Part shown: one piece after another, positions 15,633 through 25,184 of the stretch | Position numbering within the stretch: the stretch's first letter is position 1 | How the letters are laid out: each line of letters starts with the position of its first letter | Source: an uncultured Collinsella sp. | GTDB lineage: Bacteria > Actinomycetota > Coriobacteriia > Coriobacteriales > Coriobacteriaceae | Assembly (NCBI GenBank): GCA_959020715.1 | Contig: CAUESV010000010.1 | Span: 1 to 64,000 of the forward strand | Direction: 5' to 3' | Length of the DNA: 64,000 nucleotides | Notes under the pieces: generated by a model | Told to the model about the DNA's origin: nothing | Databases searched by the model: none | Seen by the model: the letters and a program-made list of their open reading frames with translations, nothing else | Made by a program: the position numbers and the translations under genes

Positions 15633-16454
15633 CTACTCCTGGGGCATAGCCGGCATGGCCACTGTGGCACCCGGGTCCTCGCCGGCGCCGTCCACGAGCG
15701 GCAGGCCGCCCTCATGCGCAGGTCCCGCCGGAACCGTCGCCGCACCGCCAAAGACGGCAGCGGAGGCCTCGTGGTTCTCGGCAACCGCGCCCTCGGTATC
15801 AATCGCCACCTGGGGCTCGTCGTCAAAGCTGGGGACGCCCTGGGGCTCGGTGGGAACGGGCTCGGCGGTCGCATCGGCAACGGGCTCGGCGTCGGCCGGC
15901 ACATCGCCCTCGTCCTCGGCAGCATCTTCGCCGTTCGCAGCGGCGACGGCCTCGTGAGGATCCTTGCCCTCGGCCTCGGCGCGCATGCCCAGTACCAGGT
16001 TGCGCAGGCCCGCGACCGTGCCTTCCACGTCGGGGGCAGGCTGGTCGGCGTGCAGGTACGCCCAGTCCATCATAAAGGTGGCCGAAGACAGCGCACCGAT
16101 GGCCAGCGCGTCGTCGGGGCACGAAAGCTCAACCTCAAAAACGCGCTCGTCGTGCTCGCTTACGCGCGTGCGGCCGCACGAGATGCTACCGGCAAGACCG
16201 GTCTCGTTCATGAGCTCGACCGTCACGTGCTCCAGCAGGTGGCAGAGCTCGGTCTGACCCATGCAGTCCTGGAACTCGCGACCGGAATCGCCCAGGCACA
16301 GGTGCTTGGCAATCGCGGGTACCAGGTAGTACACGCGCGCCGTGGCCTCGATGTCCTCCGAGGTCATCAGCGGCATGCCGGGGTTCACCAGCACATGCGC
16401 GCAAATCTTGTCCTCGCTGACGGTGACCTTAAGGATGTTGAACAGGCCTGCCAT
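15633..16454 (-). CDS. Hypothetical protein with a cyanophycin-synthetase-N-like segment and acidic tail
   Basis: I do not recognise a defined function. Residues 1-~165 are folded-looking and contain LCHLLEHVTVELMNE (~79-93). This resembles the HLLEH(V/I)xxEL segment in the N-terminal domain of cyanophycin synthetases, but no ATP-grasp or Mur-ligase part is present. Residues ~165-273 are a Glu/Ala/Pro/Val-rich low-complexity tail, probably disordered. No signal peptide or membrane helix is seen. It lies 25 bp downstream of the CNNM/CorC-type transporter gene on the same strand, so the two are probably co-transcribed. The N-terminal similarity is by eye only. Confidence 0.6.
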   Translation of the reverse strand: MAGLFNILKVTVSEDKICAHVLVNPGMPLMTSEDIEATARVYYLVPAIAKHLCLGDSGREFQDCMGQTELCHLLEHVTVELMNETGLAGSISCGRTRVSEHDERVFEVELSCPDDALAIGALSSATFMMDWAYLHADQPAPDVEGTVAGLRNLVLGMRAEAEGKDPHEAVAAANGEDAAEDEGDVPADAEPVADATAEPVPTEPQGVPSFDDEPQVAIDTEGAVAENHEASAAVFGGAATVPAGPAHEGGLPLVDGAGEDPGATVAMPAMPQE

Positions 16455-16478
16455 AACTCTCCCCTACTCTTCCTTGCC

Positions 16479-17852
16479 CTACTCGTCGCCGTCGTGCGGG
16501 TCCGCAGAACCCGCGTCCGACGCCGCCGGCTTATCTGCCGAGGACTCGGAATCCTTCTTATCGGTTTCGGCCGGAGCGATCACGCGAATGAGCGAGATGC
16601 GCTGGCCACGCATCGACTGCACCTTAAACTTGTACCCCGCAACCTCAAACACCTCTCCGATGTCGGGCACCGAGTCGCAAAGCTCCAAAATCCAGCCGGC
16701 GATGGTCTCATAATCATCGCTTTCCTCGAGCGGCCAACCAAGCTCAATCGCGTCATCGCACGAAAAACGCCCATCGACGAGCCACTCGCGGCGCGAAAGG
16801 CGCGTGAGGTACTTGTTGTCGGGGTCGAACTCGTCCTCGATCTCGCCCACGATCTCCTCGACGATGTCCTCGATGGTGATGATGCCGGCCGTGCCGCCGT
16901 ACTCGTCCACGACCACTACGATCTGGTCGTGCGAGGTCTGCATCTCGGACAGCAGCGGCAGGATGTCCTTGGTGTCGGGCACAAAGGTGGCGTCGCGCAA
17001 AAAGTCGGCGATGGGCTGGTCGCCCTTGCCGTCGAGCGAAGGCTGGATCAGGTCCTTGATGTGCGCGATGCCGGCGACGTTGTCGGGATCCTCGTGATAG
17101 ACGGGGATGCGGCTAAAGCCGGTCTGGCGCATGGCGGACAGCACATCGGCGACCGTCTCGTCGTCCTCGCACATGGTGGTGTCCACGCGCGGCACCATGA
17201 CCTCGCGGGCAACGGTGTCTCCCAGGTCGAAGATCTCGTGGATCATACGCTTTTCCTCGTCGAGCAGGTCGTCCTGCTCCGAGACCATGTACTTGATCTC
17301 TTCCTCCGAGACGTTCTGGCGGTCGTCAGCGCTCTTGATGCGCAGTATGCGGGCCAGGCCGTCGGAGCAGGCGCCGGTCAGCCACACGAGCGGGCGGGCG
17401 ATCTTTTGGAACACCGAAAGCGGTCCCACGACCTGCTTGGATACGCCTTCGGCATTGGCCAGGCCGATGCGCTTGGGGACGAGCTCGCCAATCACGATGG
17501 ACACGAAGGCGACCGCGACGGTGATGATGACCGGCGCCAGGCCGCGCGCAATAGCGGAAAGCGGCGCGATGCCAAAGCTCATGAGCCACGTGGCGAGCGG
17601 GTCGGACAGGCTCGTCGAGGCGACGGCAGACGAGGCAAAGCCCACGAGCGTGATGGCGACCTGGATGGTGGCGAGCAGCTGGTCGGAATCGGCGGCCAGC
17701 TTAATGGCGCGCTCGGCGCGCTTGTCGCCTTCCTCGGCCTCGTGCTCCAGCACGGCGCGCTTGGCCGTGGTGAGCGCCATCTCGGACATAGAGAAGTAGC
17801 CGTTGATGAGGGTCAAAACGAGGGTAGTGATAAGGGAGATGGTTATGTCCAT
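16479..17852 (-). CDS. CNNM/CorC-type hemolysin-family membrane protein
   Basis: A 457-residue protein with the standard order: DUF21/CNNM membrane domain (~1-190, four helices including a LVLTLINGYFSMSEMALTTA start), paired CBS domains (~210-330; MVPRVDTTMCEDDETVADVL) and a CorC_HlyC domain (~345-430; FSCDDAIELGWPLEESDDYE). Relatives export or balance Mg2+/Co2+; haemolysis in the family name is historical. An acidic, Ser/Asp-rich tail ends the protein. It sits in the same stretch as two other Mg-linked genes. The GGAGG upstream is far from the ATG (about 17 nt), so the start could be slightly different. Confidence 0.9.
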   Translation of the reverse strand: MDITISLITTLVLTLINGYFSMSEMALTTAKRAVLEHEAEEGDKRAERAIKLAADSDQLLATIQVAITLVGFASSAVASTSLSDPLATWLMSFGIAPLSAIARGLAPVIITVAVAFVSIVIGELVPKRIGLANAEGVSKQVVGPLSVFQKIARPLVWLTGACSDGLARILRIKSADDRQNVSEEEIKYMVSEQDDLLDEEKRMIHEIFDLGDTVAREVMVPRVDTTMCEDDETVADVLSAMRQTGFSRIPVYHEDPDNVAGIAHIKDLIQPSLDGKGDQPIADFLRDATFVPDTKDILPLLSEMQTSHDQIVVVVDEYGGTAGIITIEDIVEEIVGEIEDEFDPDNKYLTRLSRREWLVDGRFSCDDAIELGWPLEESDDYETIAGWILELCDSVPDIGEVFEVAGYKFKVQSMRGQRISLIRVIAPAETDKKDSESSADKPAASDAGSADPHDGDE

Positions 17853-17962
17853 CGGGAGTTTCTCGAACCTCCAAGATTCGGGACGTTAGGGTAAAACGTT
17901 GGTGGCGGATACGGCAATTGCACCGGCGCCCAAACGAGAACGCGGGCGCGCAGGCGTGGTCG

Positions 17963-18646
17963 CTAGATTACGAAGAGAATCACCGCCATGAACTGGAAGA
18001 TGCTGCCGGCGAGCACCCACAGGTGGAACACGCTGTGCAGGTAGCGCACGTTTTTGGCGATATAGAACGGCACGCCCGCGGTGTAGCACACGCCGCCGAC
18101 GGCGAGCAGGGCAAGCGCCACGGGGTTGAGCAGCGACACGAGCTCGGGCAGCTTAAAGACGACGAGCCAGCCCATCAGCAGGTAGACCAGGCCGCATACC
18201 CAGTGCGGTTGACGCTCGCGCAGAAAGCACTCGAGGGCGATGCCGATGATGGCGATGGCCCATACGGCAAAGAACAGCGCAGGGCCGCCGTCGTTTGCGA
18301 GTGTGATGAGGCAAAACGGCGTATAGCTGCCGGCTATGAGCAGGTAGATGCAGCTGTGGTCGATAATGCGGAACACGCGCTTGGCGCCCGCGGACTGAAT
18401 CGCGTGGTAGAGCGTGGAGGCTAGGTATTCGAGGATAATGCTGACGCCATAGACAATCGCCGCGGCCATGTGGGCCGGGCCTCCGCCGCGCAGGGCGGCA
18501 AATACGATCAGGAGCACCAGGCCCGCGATACCCAGCAGGCAGCCGACACCATGGGTGACGGAGTTCATGATCTCCTCGCCCACCGTGTAGTGTGGAACGG
18601 CCGCGGTCTTGGGTCGCGGCTTAGAACTGTCGCTCGAATCGGACAT
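17963..18646 (-). CDS. Hemolysin III family (PAQR-like) membrane protein
   Basis: A 227-residue, seven-helix membrane protein of the HlyIII/YqfA branch of the PAQR superfamily. Family marks are NSVTHGVG in helix 1, TLYHA in helix 2-3, DHSCIYLLIAGSYTP and the late HSVFHLWVL, which carry the conserved His/Asp/Ser that may bind zinc. Its activity in bacteria is unsettled. I chose the ATG at 18646, 9 nt after GGAGG; a TTG six codons upstream overlaps that ribosome-binding site. It stands alone, upstream of the CorC-type gene by 110 bp. Confidence 0.88.
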   Translation of the reverse strand: MSDSSDSSKPRPKTAAVPHYTVGEEIMNSVTHGVGCLLGIAGLVLLIVFAALRGGGPAHMAAAIVYGVSIILEYLASTLYHAIQSAGAKRVFRIIDHSCIYLLIAGSYTPFCLITLANDGGPALFFAVWAIAIIGIALECFLRERQPHWVCGLVYLLMGWLVVFKLPELVSLLNPVALALLAVGGVCYTAGVPFYIAKNVRYLHSVFHLWVLAGSIFQFMAVILFVI

Positions 18647-18753
18647 GCCGGTTACATCCTCCAACGTAAAGAGTTCTCAACACTATATCAAAGCGTCTAG
18701 GTACGTGCGAAATTTGCACCATACGTGACCCTTTGTTTACCCATTCTTTGCCT

Positions 18754-18767
18754 GTTGACGCATCAAC
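18754..18767. promoter_or_regulatory. Operator-like palindrome 1 (GTTGACGCATCAAC)
   Basis: A perfect GTTGA/TCAAC palindrome overlaps the -35 box of the esterase promoter. It shares the pattern GTTGAYGYATYAAC with a second site 45 bp downstream. Confidence 0.65.
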
Positions 18768-18783
18768 GGCGAACGTCCATAAT
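18755..18783 (+). promoter_or_regulatory. Sigma-70-type promoter of the esterase gene
   Basis: TTGACG at 18755-18760 and CATAAT at 18778-18783 are separated by exactly 17 bp. Transcription would start about 40 bp before the ATG at 18833. Confidence 0.75.
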
Positions 18784-18798
18784 GCGCTTGCATTAAAT

Positions 18799-18812
18799 GT
18801 TGATGTATTAAC
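18799..18812. promoter_or_regulatory. Operator-like palindrome 2 (GTTGATGTATTAAC)
   Basis: The second copy of the GTTGAYGYATYAAC pattern lies just past the predicted transcription start, centred 45 bp from the first (about four helical turns). The two sites bracket the promoter, as repressor operators often do. MarR- or TetR-type binding is a guess. Confidence 0.6.
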
Positions 18813-18832
18813 ATCTTATAGGAGAATACCGC

Positions 18833-19798
18833 ATGGCTCAAAACGCACGTTCCCATCGAAAGCTCAAGATAGCCGGCATCGTTGCACTGGTGGCTGTCGT
18901 TGCGCTGCTCGGATTTGCCGGCAACTTTCTGTTTGACTTCGCGCTGAATCCCCGCGCGCCATACACCATGAAGATGATGCAGGACGGCAAGGACGCCGAA
19001 AAGGGCGAGCAGATGGATGCCGAGGAAACCGAGGCGCGGGCGTGGTTTAAAGAGAACCGCGAGAGCAGCAGCCTCACCGCGGACGACGGAACCGAGCTCG
19101 CCGCTTGGTATTTTGCCGCCTCGGAGAACACCCACGATTACGCCGTCTGCCTGCATGGATATACCAACGAGCCCATCGGCATGGCCCGATACACCAAGCG
19201 CTTCCACGACCGCGGCATGAACGTGCTCGCGCCTGCCGCCCGCGCCCACGAGCGCTCCGGCGGCGACTATATCGGCATGGGCTGGCCCGAGCGGCTCGAT
19301 GTCGTTGCATGGATTGGGCGGATCGTTCAGGCTGACCCCGAGGCGCGCATCCTGGTCTTTGGCGAGTCGATGGGTGCAGCGACCGCCATGAACGTTGCGG
19401 GGGAATCTCTGCCCGCAAACGTGAAATGCATTATCGAGGACTGCGGTTATACGAGTGTCTGGGACGAGTTTTCTCTGCAGCTCAAGGACGTGTTCGGCCT
19501 GCCCAGCTTTCCCTTGCTCGATGTAGCAAACTTGGTGTGCAACGTGCGCGCAGGCTACGACTTTCATAAGGCGAGCAGCGTGGAGCAACTCAAACACGCG
19601 ACGGTTCCCATGCTGTTTATCCACGGCGACCAGGACACCTTTGTGCCGTATAGTATGCTCGACCAAAACTACGAGGCGTGCGCCAGCAAGGTTAAACAGA
19701 AGCTCACTATCCACGGCGCCACCCACGCCAAGAGCGCGCAAGTTGACCCCGAGCTCTACTGGAATACGGTCGACGACTTCCTCGATAGGAATTTTTAG
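18833..19798 (+). CDS. Membrane-anchored alpha/beta hydrolase
   Basis: A 321-residue serine hydrolase with an N-terminal signal anchor (KIAGIVALVAVVALLGFAG, ~12-30), so the catalytic domain is probably outside. The triad is visible: nucleophile Ser in GESMGAA, Asp in HGDQDTFVP and His in GATHAKS. The oxyanion region CLHGYT fits lysophospholipase/acyl-peptidase-like bacterial hydrolases. Its substrate is unknown. It is monocistronic with a good promoter bracketed by two matching palindromes and an AGGAG-type ribosome-binding site, so it looks individually regulated. It ends 40 bp before a long inverted-repeat element. Confidence 0.88.
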   Translation: MAQNARSHRKLKIAGIVALVAVVALLGFAGNFLFDFALNPRAPYTMKMMQDGKDAEKGEQMDAEETEARAWFKENRESSSLTADDGTELAAWYFAASENTHDYAVCLHGYTNEPIGMARYTKRFHDRGMNVLAPAARAHERSGGDYIGMGWPERLDVVAWIGRIVQADPEARILVFGESMGAATAMNVAGESLPANVKCIIEDCGYTSVWDEFSLQLKDVFGLPSFPLLDVANLVCNVRAGYDFHKASSVEQLKHATVPMLFIHGDQDTFVPYSMLDQNYEACASKVKQKLTIHGATHAKSAQVDPELYWNTVDDFLDRNF

Positions 19799-19839
19799 TG
19801 AAAAAGCGGCGTCTGGGGATTTATCTAACCCCCTATTTT

Positions 19840-19963
19840 CGGAAGTATGCGGCAAAATCTGGAACTGCCGACCAGACCGCAGTTTTACCAACAATTTATC
19901 AGGGGTTTTGTTGCCAAAAAATGTCGTGTGCTCGGCAGTCTCAGAATTTGCCGCATACTTCCG
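19840..19963. repeat. 124-bp palindromic element (family C)
   Basis: Arms of ~22 bp (CGGAAGTATGCGGCAAAATC and complement) plus an inner GCCGA/TCGGC pair enclose a ~60-nt core. It lies between the convergent ends of the esterase and DUF362 genes. It is the only copy of this family in the window. Confidence 0.8.
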
Positions 19964-20049
19964 GAAAGCCGCCCGCAAGCGCTGTGCTCACGGGCGACTT
20001 TTGCTAACGTTGCGCTACAAAAGCGCTTGATATGTCCAATAGACAGGTG

Positions 20050-21255
20050 CTACTTGACCTCGATGAGCTCATACTTGCTCGTGCCCAGGCCGATCTTTTC
20101 GGCGTGTGCGATACACACGCGCCAGTCGGTGTCGGGATGCGTGATGCAGAAGGGGTCCTTGGCCTGCTCGCCCTCCAGATGCTCGTGGTTATGCTCCATC
20201 TTGGTCGCGCTATCGGTGAGCTCGGTGTTGGGCAGCGGCTCGGATGCCATGACGGCATCGGCGCAGGCCTGGTCGATGGCGACCGGGTCGAAGCTCGCGA
20301 ACATGCCGATGTCGTTGACGATAGGCGTGTCGTTTTCGGGATGGCAATCGCAGTTGGGGCTGATATCCATGGCAAGCGAGATATGGAAGCTCGGGCGGCC
20401 GTCGATGACGGCCTTGGTGTACTCGGCGATCTTGCAGTTGAGCACGTCGGCCGCGGCGTCATAGCCGGGCTTGATGCAGTCCTGGTTGCATGCCGCAATG
20501 CAGCGTCCGCAGCCCACGCAGCGATCGTGGTCGATGGTGGCCACGTGCACCGTGCGAGTAGCGCCGCTGGCAAGCTCGCGCTCGCGGGTGTCGTTGAACG
20601 AGACAGCGTCGTGCGCGCAGATCTTTTCGCAGGCACGGCAGCCAACGCAGTGCTCGGTCGAGACGTTCGGCTTGCCGGCGGCATGCTGCTCCATCTTGCC
20701 GGCACGGCTGCCGCCTCCCATACCCAGGTTCTTCATGGCGCCGCCAAAGCCGGCCTGCTCATGGCCCTTAAAGTGGGTGAGGCTAATCACGATATCGGCA
20801 TCCATGAGCGCCTGGCCGATCTTAGCCTCGTGCACGTACTCTCCGCCCTCGACCGGGACGAGTGCCTCGTCGGTACCCTTGAGACCGTCGGCGATGATGA
20901 CCTGGCAGCCTGTGGCGTACGGGGTAAAGCCGTTCTGGTAGGCGGTGTCGATGTGCTCGAGCGCGTTTTTGCGGCTACCGACGTAGAGCGTATTGCAGTC
21001 GGTGAGGAAGGGCTTGCCGCCCAGCTCCTTCACCACGTCCGCGACGGCGCGGGCGTAGTTGGGGCGCAAAAAGCTCAGGTTGCCCAGCTCACCAAAGTGA
21101 ATCTTGATGGCGACGAACTTGTTCTCAAAGTCGATCTGCTCAATTCCGGCGCGGCGAATGAGGCGTTTGAGCTTGTCGAGCTGGCTCTCGCGAGCATGCG
21201 TGCGCAGGTTGGTGAAGTACACCTTAGCGGGTGCTGCGGGTGCAGTTACGGTCAT
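20050..21255 (-). CDS. DUF362 protein with two [4Fe-4S] ferredoxin motifs
   Basis: A 401-residue protein with a DUF362 fold over most of its length (KIHFGELGNLSFLRP; THFKGHEQAGFGGAMKNLGM). A ferredoxin insert at ~205-265 carries CVGCRACEKIC and CVGCGRCIAAC, the ligands of two [4Fe-4S] clusters. It has no signal peptide, so it should be a soluble cytoplasmic redox protein. DUF362 proteins are common in strict anaerobes, with few assigned roles. It is transcribed alone with a GAGGGGA ribosome-binding site, and a palindromic repeat cluster lies upstream. Confidence 0.9.
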   Translation of the reverse strand: MTVTAPAAPAKVYFTNLRTHARESQLDKLKRLIRRAGIEQIDFENKFVAIKIHFGELGNLSFLRPNYARAVADVVKELGGKPFLTDCNTLYVGSRKNALEHIDTAYQNGFTPYATGCQVIIADGLKGTDEALVPVEGGEYVHEAKIGQALMDADIVISLTHFKGHEQAGFGGAMKNLGMGGGSRAGKMEQHAAGKPNVSTEHCVGCRACEKICAHDAVSFNDTRERELASGATRTVHVATIDHDRCVGCGRCIAACNQDCIKPGYDAAADVLNCKIAEYTKAVIDGRPSFHISLAMDISPNCDCHPENDTPIVNDIGMFASFDPVAIDQACADAVMASEPLPNTELTDSATKMEHNHEHLEGEQAKDPFCITHPDTDWRVCIAHAEKIGLGTSKYELIEVK

Positions 21256-21340
21256 AGATATATCCCCTCGGTCTATATGGCGTTACAGACATAAGAGGAT
21301 GGTACCCGCTGAAGTAGGGTCAAAGTCAAGCGCGAAACCT

Positions 21341-21498
21341 AGTCATTGGGGACAGACTTAAATGACTGAAACCACTCATTGGGGACGGACTTAAATGAGT
21401 GCCGCCAGGGACAGTCCTTGCCAGCCTGGCCGTCAAGCCGGCGAATCGGCAAAGACTGTCCCCGATGACTAGTCATTTAAGAACGTCCCCGATGACTA
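21341..21498. repeat. Cluster of ggggac-type palindromes (family E)
   Basis: Four inverted-repeat units stand side by side: AGTCATT...AATGACT (21341-21367), ACTCATT...AATGAGT (21374-21400), GGGACAGT...ACTGTCCC (21408-21463) and AGTCATTTAAG...ATGACT (21471-21498). They lie between the DUF362 gene and the ABC permease 3' end; the last one touches that stop codon. Confidence 0.85.
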
Positions 21499-24162
21499 CT
21501 CCTGCACTTTGAGAGCTTCGGCCAGGCTGACGCGCTTGATAGAGCGCGTGTGTAGCAGCGCCACGACCAGGTAGGTCGCAAAGCCAATGCCGGCGCATGC
21601 AACCATGGACCAAGCGGGCACGTAGATCTCGATATTGCCGTTGTAGGCGAGCAGCATCGAGCGGAAGATGGCCGTGAGCGAGCCAATAATGACCGGCAGG
21701 CTCAGCACGAGCGACGCCGCCACGCACAGCGTGATCGAGCGGATGTACAGATGCGAGATCTCGCCATCGCGATAGCCAAAAACTTTCATGTAGCTGATCG
21801 AACGGGCGCTGTGGTCGATCACCGCCTTGGTCAGCAGGTACATAAACAGCAGGAAGATAAACACCGCGAGCCCGATCATCATTCCGATCATTTTGCTCAT
21901 CATGCCGATAAACTGGTCGCCCACGGCGCGCATGTCGTCGGGCGTGGTGTCGCCGGCAAAGTAACGAGCATCGAGGTCGAGCTTCTCGTCGCTCACATAG
22001 CCGTTAAAGTAGGCGGCGTCCTTGTCGAACAGCTCGTTAAAGTCATCGATACTCATATAGATATTCATGTCCGACTTTGAGCCCCAGGCACAGTCCTTGC
22101 CCGCGTACTCAAGGGAATAATGCTCGCCCTCGTACTTGTCGCCGAGCGTGACCTTCTGGCCCTCGCTCCAGCCAAACTTGTCGAGCAGGCCGCCGCCAAA
22201 GACGACGCGCCCATCGCCGACGTTGAGGTCTTTCCAATAGCGCGAATCGGGCGAGATGCCGTAGACGGAAATCGTCTCCTCGCCATTACCATCGCCGCGG
22301 TCGTATTGCAGCTGGTAAACGGCATATTTCTCGGCCTGTGCAATTGCGCCCGCGCCGTTGTCGGTCGTATTGACCGGGTGGATATCGTCGTTGTCAGTGT
22401 CGATCTTAGAGGCCTTGTCGATCAGGTCGATAGCCTCGTCTCGGTCGCAGCCGAGGGCATCGGCAAGGTCATCGAGGCGCGCATAAAGCGCATCCTTCTT
22501 GTCCTGGACCTTGGCAAGCGCATCCTGCGCTGCAGTCAGGCTCTCGGCAGACGGAGATGCGGTCGCGGCATCGGTCGCCGCCTGCGCCGCATCGGCCGCG
22601 TCATCAAACTCGTCATCGGCATCCTGGGCGGCGGAAAGCAGCGCGCCGTCAACCGACTGCAAGCGCTCGATTGCCGACCACTGCTCGCGCTCCTCGGCAG
22701 TGCCCTCGAGCTCCAGCGGAGCCTTGAGCGTGTACTGGTGCTCGGCGACCAGGCTCGTCTCGAGGTTGTCCGCGTAGTGCGTCATCGTGGGCAGAATCGC
22801 CAGACCAAAGAGCATCAGCAGCGACGCAAACGCAATGCCTACGAAGAGCGTGGCGAAGTTGCCCAGGTTGCGCAGGAAGATACGCAGGCGGAAGCGCGAG
22901 ACAAAGCCCATGCGTTCCGGCAGCTGCAGACCGCGCTTGGTACCCGACTTGCCACTCGCCTCGTGACGAAGGAACTGCAGCGGCGTCTTGCCCATTTTGC
23001 GGAGCAGACCCACCAGCATGATAAGGATGAGCGCGGCGGCGGGGACCACGGCGCACTTCACAAAGATCTCCCAGCTCCAATACACCTGGAAGGGCGGCAG
23101 ACTGTACGAGCCGTAGTAGAGACCACGCATGGGCTCGGTAAAGAACGCAACGCCGAGCGCGGTGCCCAAAAGTGCCGCGAGCACGCCCACAATGGCGGGA
23201 AGCGCCAGGTAGTGCAGCACGATCTCGCGACGGCGATAGCCGCTGGCGAGCAGCGTGCCGATAATGGCGCTCTCCTCCTCGATGGTGGCGTCGGTGAGCA
23301 CCACAAAGACGAACGCCATGATCACGATGATAATGTTGAGCAGCGTCATCCACATCATGGAATCGCCGTCCACGTCATCGCGCGCATAGCCAATGCCCTG
23401 GTTGGAATCGGCATCGATCAGATCGTCGACACGCGCATCGGCATCCGCCAGCGCCTCGACCATATCCTGTTCGGCATCGATGCGGTCCGCGGTGGAGAGG
23501 TCGCGGTCGTTAAAGGTAAAGGAGTACGTATAGGCGGGCGCGCCGCCGGCATCCTCGAGCGCGGCAAAACCGGCGTCGGTGACCTCGGCCACGCCATAGG
23601 TGATGGTGTTCACCGTAAAGTCCGAATTGTTGAGAAACAGCGCCTGGCTATCGGGCTGGGTCATGATGCCGCAGATGGTGTAGGTGCGGCCCTCAAGCTC
23701 AACCTTATCGCCCACGGCGAGGTCGTTGTTGGTGGCGAAGACACGGTCGATTGCCACCTCATCGTCCGTCTTGGGCTCCTCGCCCTCACAGTAGGACGCG
23801 ATATCGACCTTGGTGCGGTGCGCATAGGTGCGCAGCGTACGCTTGGTGCCATCGTCGCCGGCGGTCTTTTTGATGGTGGCGTCGATGGAGAAATTCTTGT
23901 AGAGCGTAACGCCGCCGACGTCGCCGGCCGCGTCCTGGGCGGCCTTGAGTTGATCGTCGGTAGCCTCGAAGGAAGTGGCCACGCGGCCGTCCTCGATCGT
24001 GTACGCATCGCGCATGTCGTCGATAAGGCAGCCGATGGAATGCGCCGCGAGCAAAAAGCCCGAGGTGAGAGCGATGCTTCCGCACATGAGTAAAAAGATG
24101 CCCAGGTACTTGCCGATATTGCGGCGCAACTCGCGTGGGAGACGTTTTGCGAGAGGTGTCAT
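21496..24162 (-). CDS. FtsX/MacB-type ABC transporter permease
   Basis: An 888-residue membrane protein. It has a first helix near residue 20 (KYLGIFLLMCGSIALTSGFL), a large extracytoplasmic domain, and three helices at ~265-380. A second extracytoplasmic domain with an Ala/Asp-rich coiled coil (~480-590) follows, then three C-terminal helices forming the second FtsX domain. This is the duplicated-FtsX form used for export of lipoproteins or antimicrobial peptides. The ATG at 24162 is taken as start; it lies 6 bp after the ATPase stop. A TTG at 24177 would overlap that gene. Confidence 0.9.
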   Translation of the reverse strand: MTPLAKRLPRELRRNIGKYLGIFLLMCGSIALTSGFLLAAHSIGCLIDDMRDAYTIEDGRVATSFEATDDQLKAAQDAAGDVGGVTLYKNFSIDATIKKTAGDDGTKRTLRTYAHRTKVDIASYCEGEEPKTDDEVAIDRVFATNNDLAVGDKVELEGRTYTICGIMTQPDSQALFLNNSDFTVNTITYGVAEVTDAGFAALEDAGGAPAYTYSFTFNDRDLSTADRIDAEQDMVEALADADARVDDLIDADSNQGIGYARDDVDGDSMMWMTLLNIIIVIMAFVFVVLTDATIEEESAIIGTLLASGYRRREIVLHYLALPAIVGVLAALLGTALGVAFFTEPMRGLYYGSYSLPPFQVYWSWEIFVKCAVVPAAALILIMLVGLLRKMGKTPLQFLRHEASGKSGTKRGLQLPERMGFVSRFRLRIFLRNLGNFATLFVGIAFASLLMLFGLAILPTMTHYADNLETSLVAEHQYTLKAPLELEGTAEEREQWSAIERLQSVDGALLSAAQDADDEFDDAADAAQAATDAATASPSAESLTAAQDALAKVQDKKDALYARLDDLADALGCDRDEAIDLIDKASKIDTDNDDIHPVNTTDNGAGAIAQAEKYAVYQLQYDRGDGNGEETISVYGISPDSRYWKDLNVGDGRVVFGGGLLDKFGWSEGQKVTLGDKYEGEHYSLEYAGKDCAWGSKSDMNIYMSIDDFNELFDKDAAYFNGYVSDEKLDLDARYFAGDTTPDDMRAVGDQFIGMMSKMIGMMIGLAVFIFLLFMYLLTKAVIDHSARSISYMKVFGYRDGEISHLYIRSITLCVAASLVLSLPVIIGSLTAIFRSMLLAYNGNIEIYVPAWSMVACAGIGFATYLVVALLHTRSIKRVSLAEALKVQE

Positions 24163-24170
24163 GGCGCCGC

Positions 24171-24884
<714 letters not shown>

Positions 24885-24977
24885 GGTATCCCCCATTGTT
24901 AGCCTGTTGCTACTTTTATAGGGTAATAGTAAACCTGGGCGAACTATTTTTAAGCGACGTGCGCGACTTTTTCCAAC

Positions 24978-25184
24978 CTACTCATTGGGGACAGACGAAA
25001 ATGAGTGAAATCGCTCATTTAAGTCTGTCCCCAATGAGTGGTCCCAAAGGCCGGCATATTGGGACAGCCCTTGCCAACCCGGCCGGCGAGCCGGCGAATC
25101 AGCAAAGACTGTCCCCAATAACTAATCGTTTAAGAACGTCCCCAATGACTAGGCGGTTAAGAACGTCCCCAATGACTAGGCGGT
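24978..25184. repeat. Second cluster of ggggac-type palindromes (family E)
   Basis: Units at 24978-25004 and 25011-25037 form ATTGGGGACAGAC...GTCTGTCCCCAAT-type hairpins. Unit 25056-25117 is a longer hairpin closed by ATTGGGACAG and CTGTCCCCAAT. Two tandem 29-bp direct copies of TTAAGAACGTCCCCAATGAC follow at 25126-25184. The cluster separates two ABC systems. Confidence 0.85.

Noticed and set aside
15345..17894. An 849-codon plus-strand frame across the hypothetical and CorC-type genes
   Set aside because: It lies antisense to two well-supported genes, reads as His/Arg/Val-rich sequence without domains and crosses their boundary.
22120..24093. A 657-codon plus-strand frame antisense to the FtsX-type permease
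   Set aside because: No ribosome-binding site, no domain, and composition typical of an antisense shadow in GC-rich DNA.
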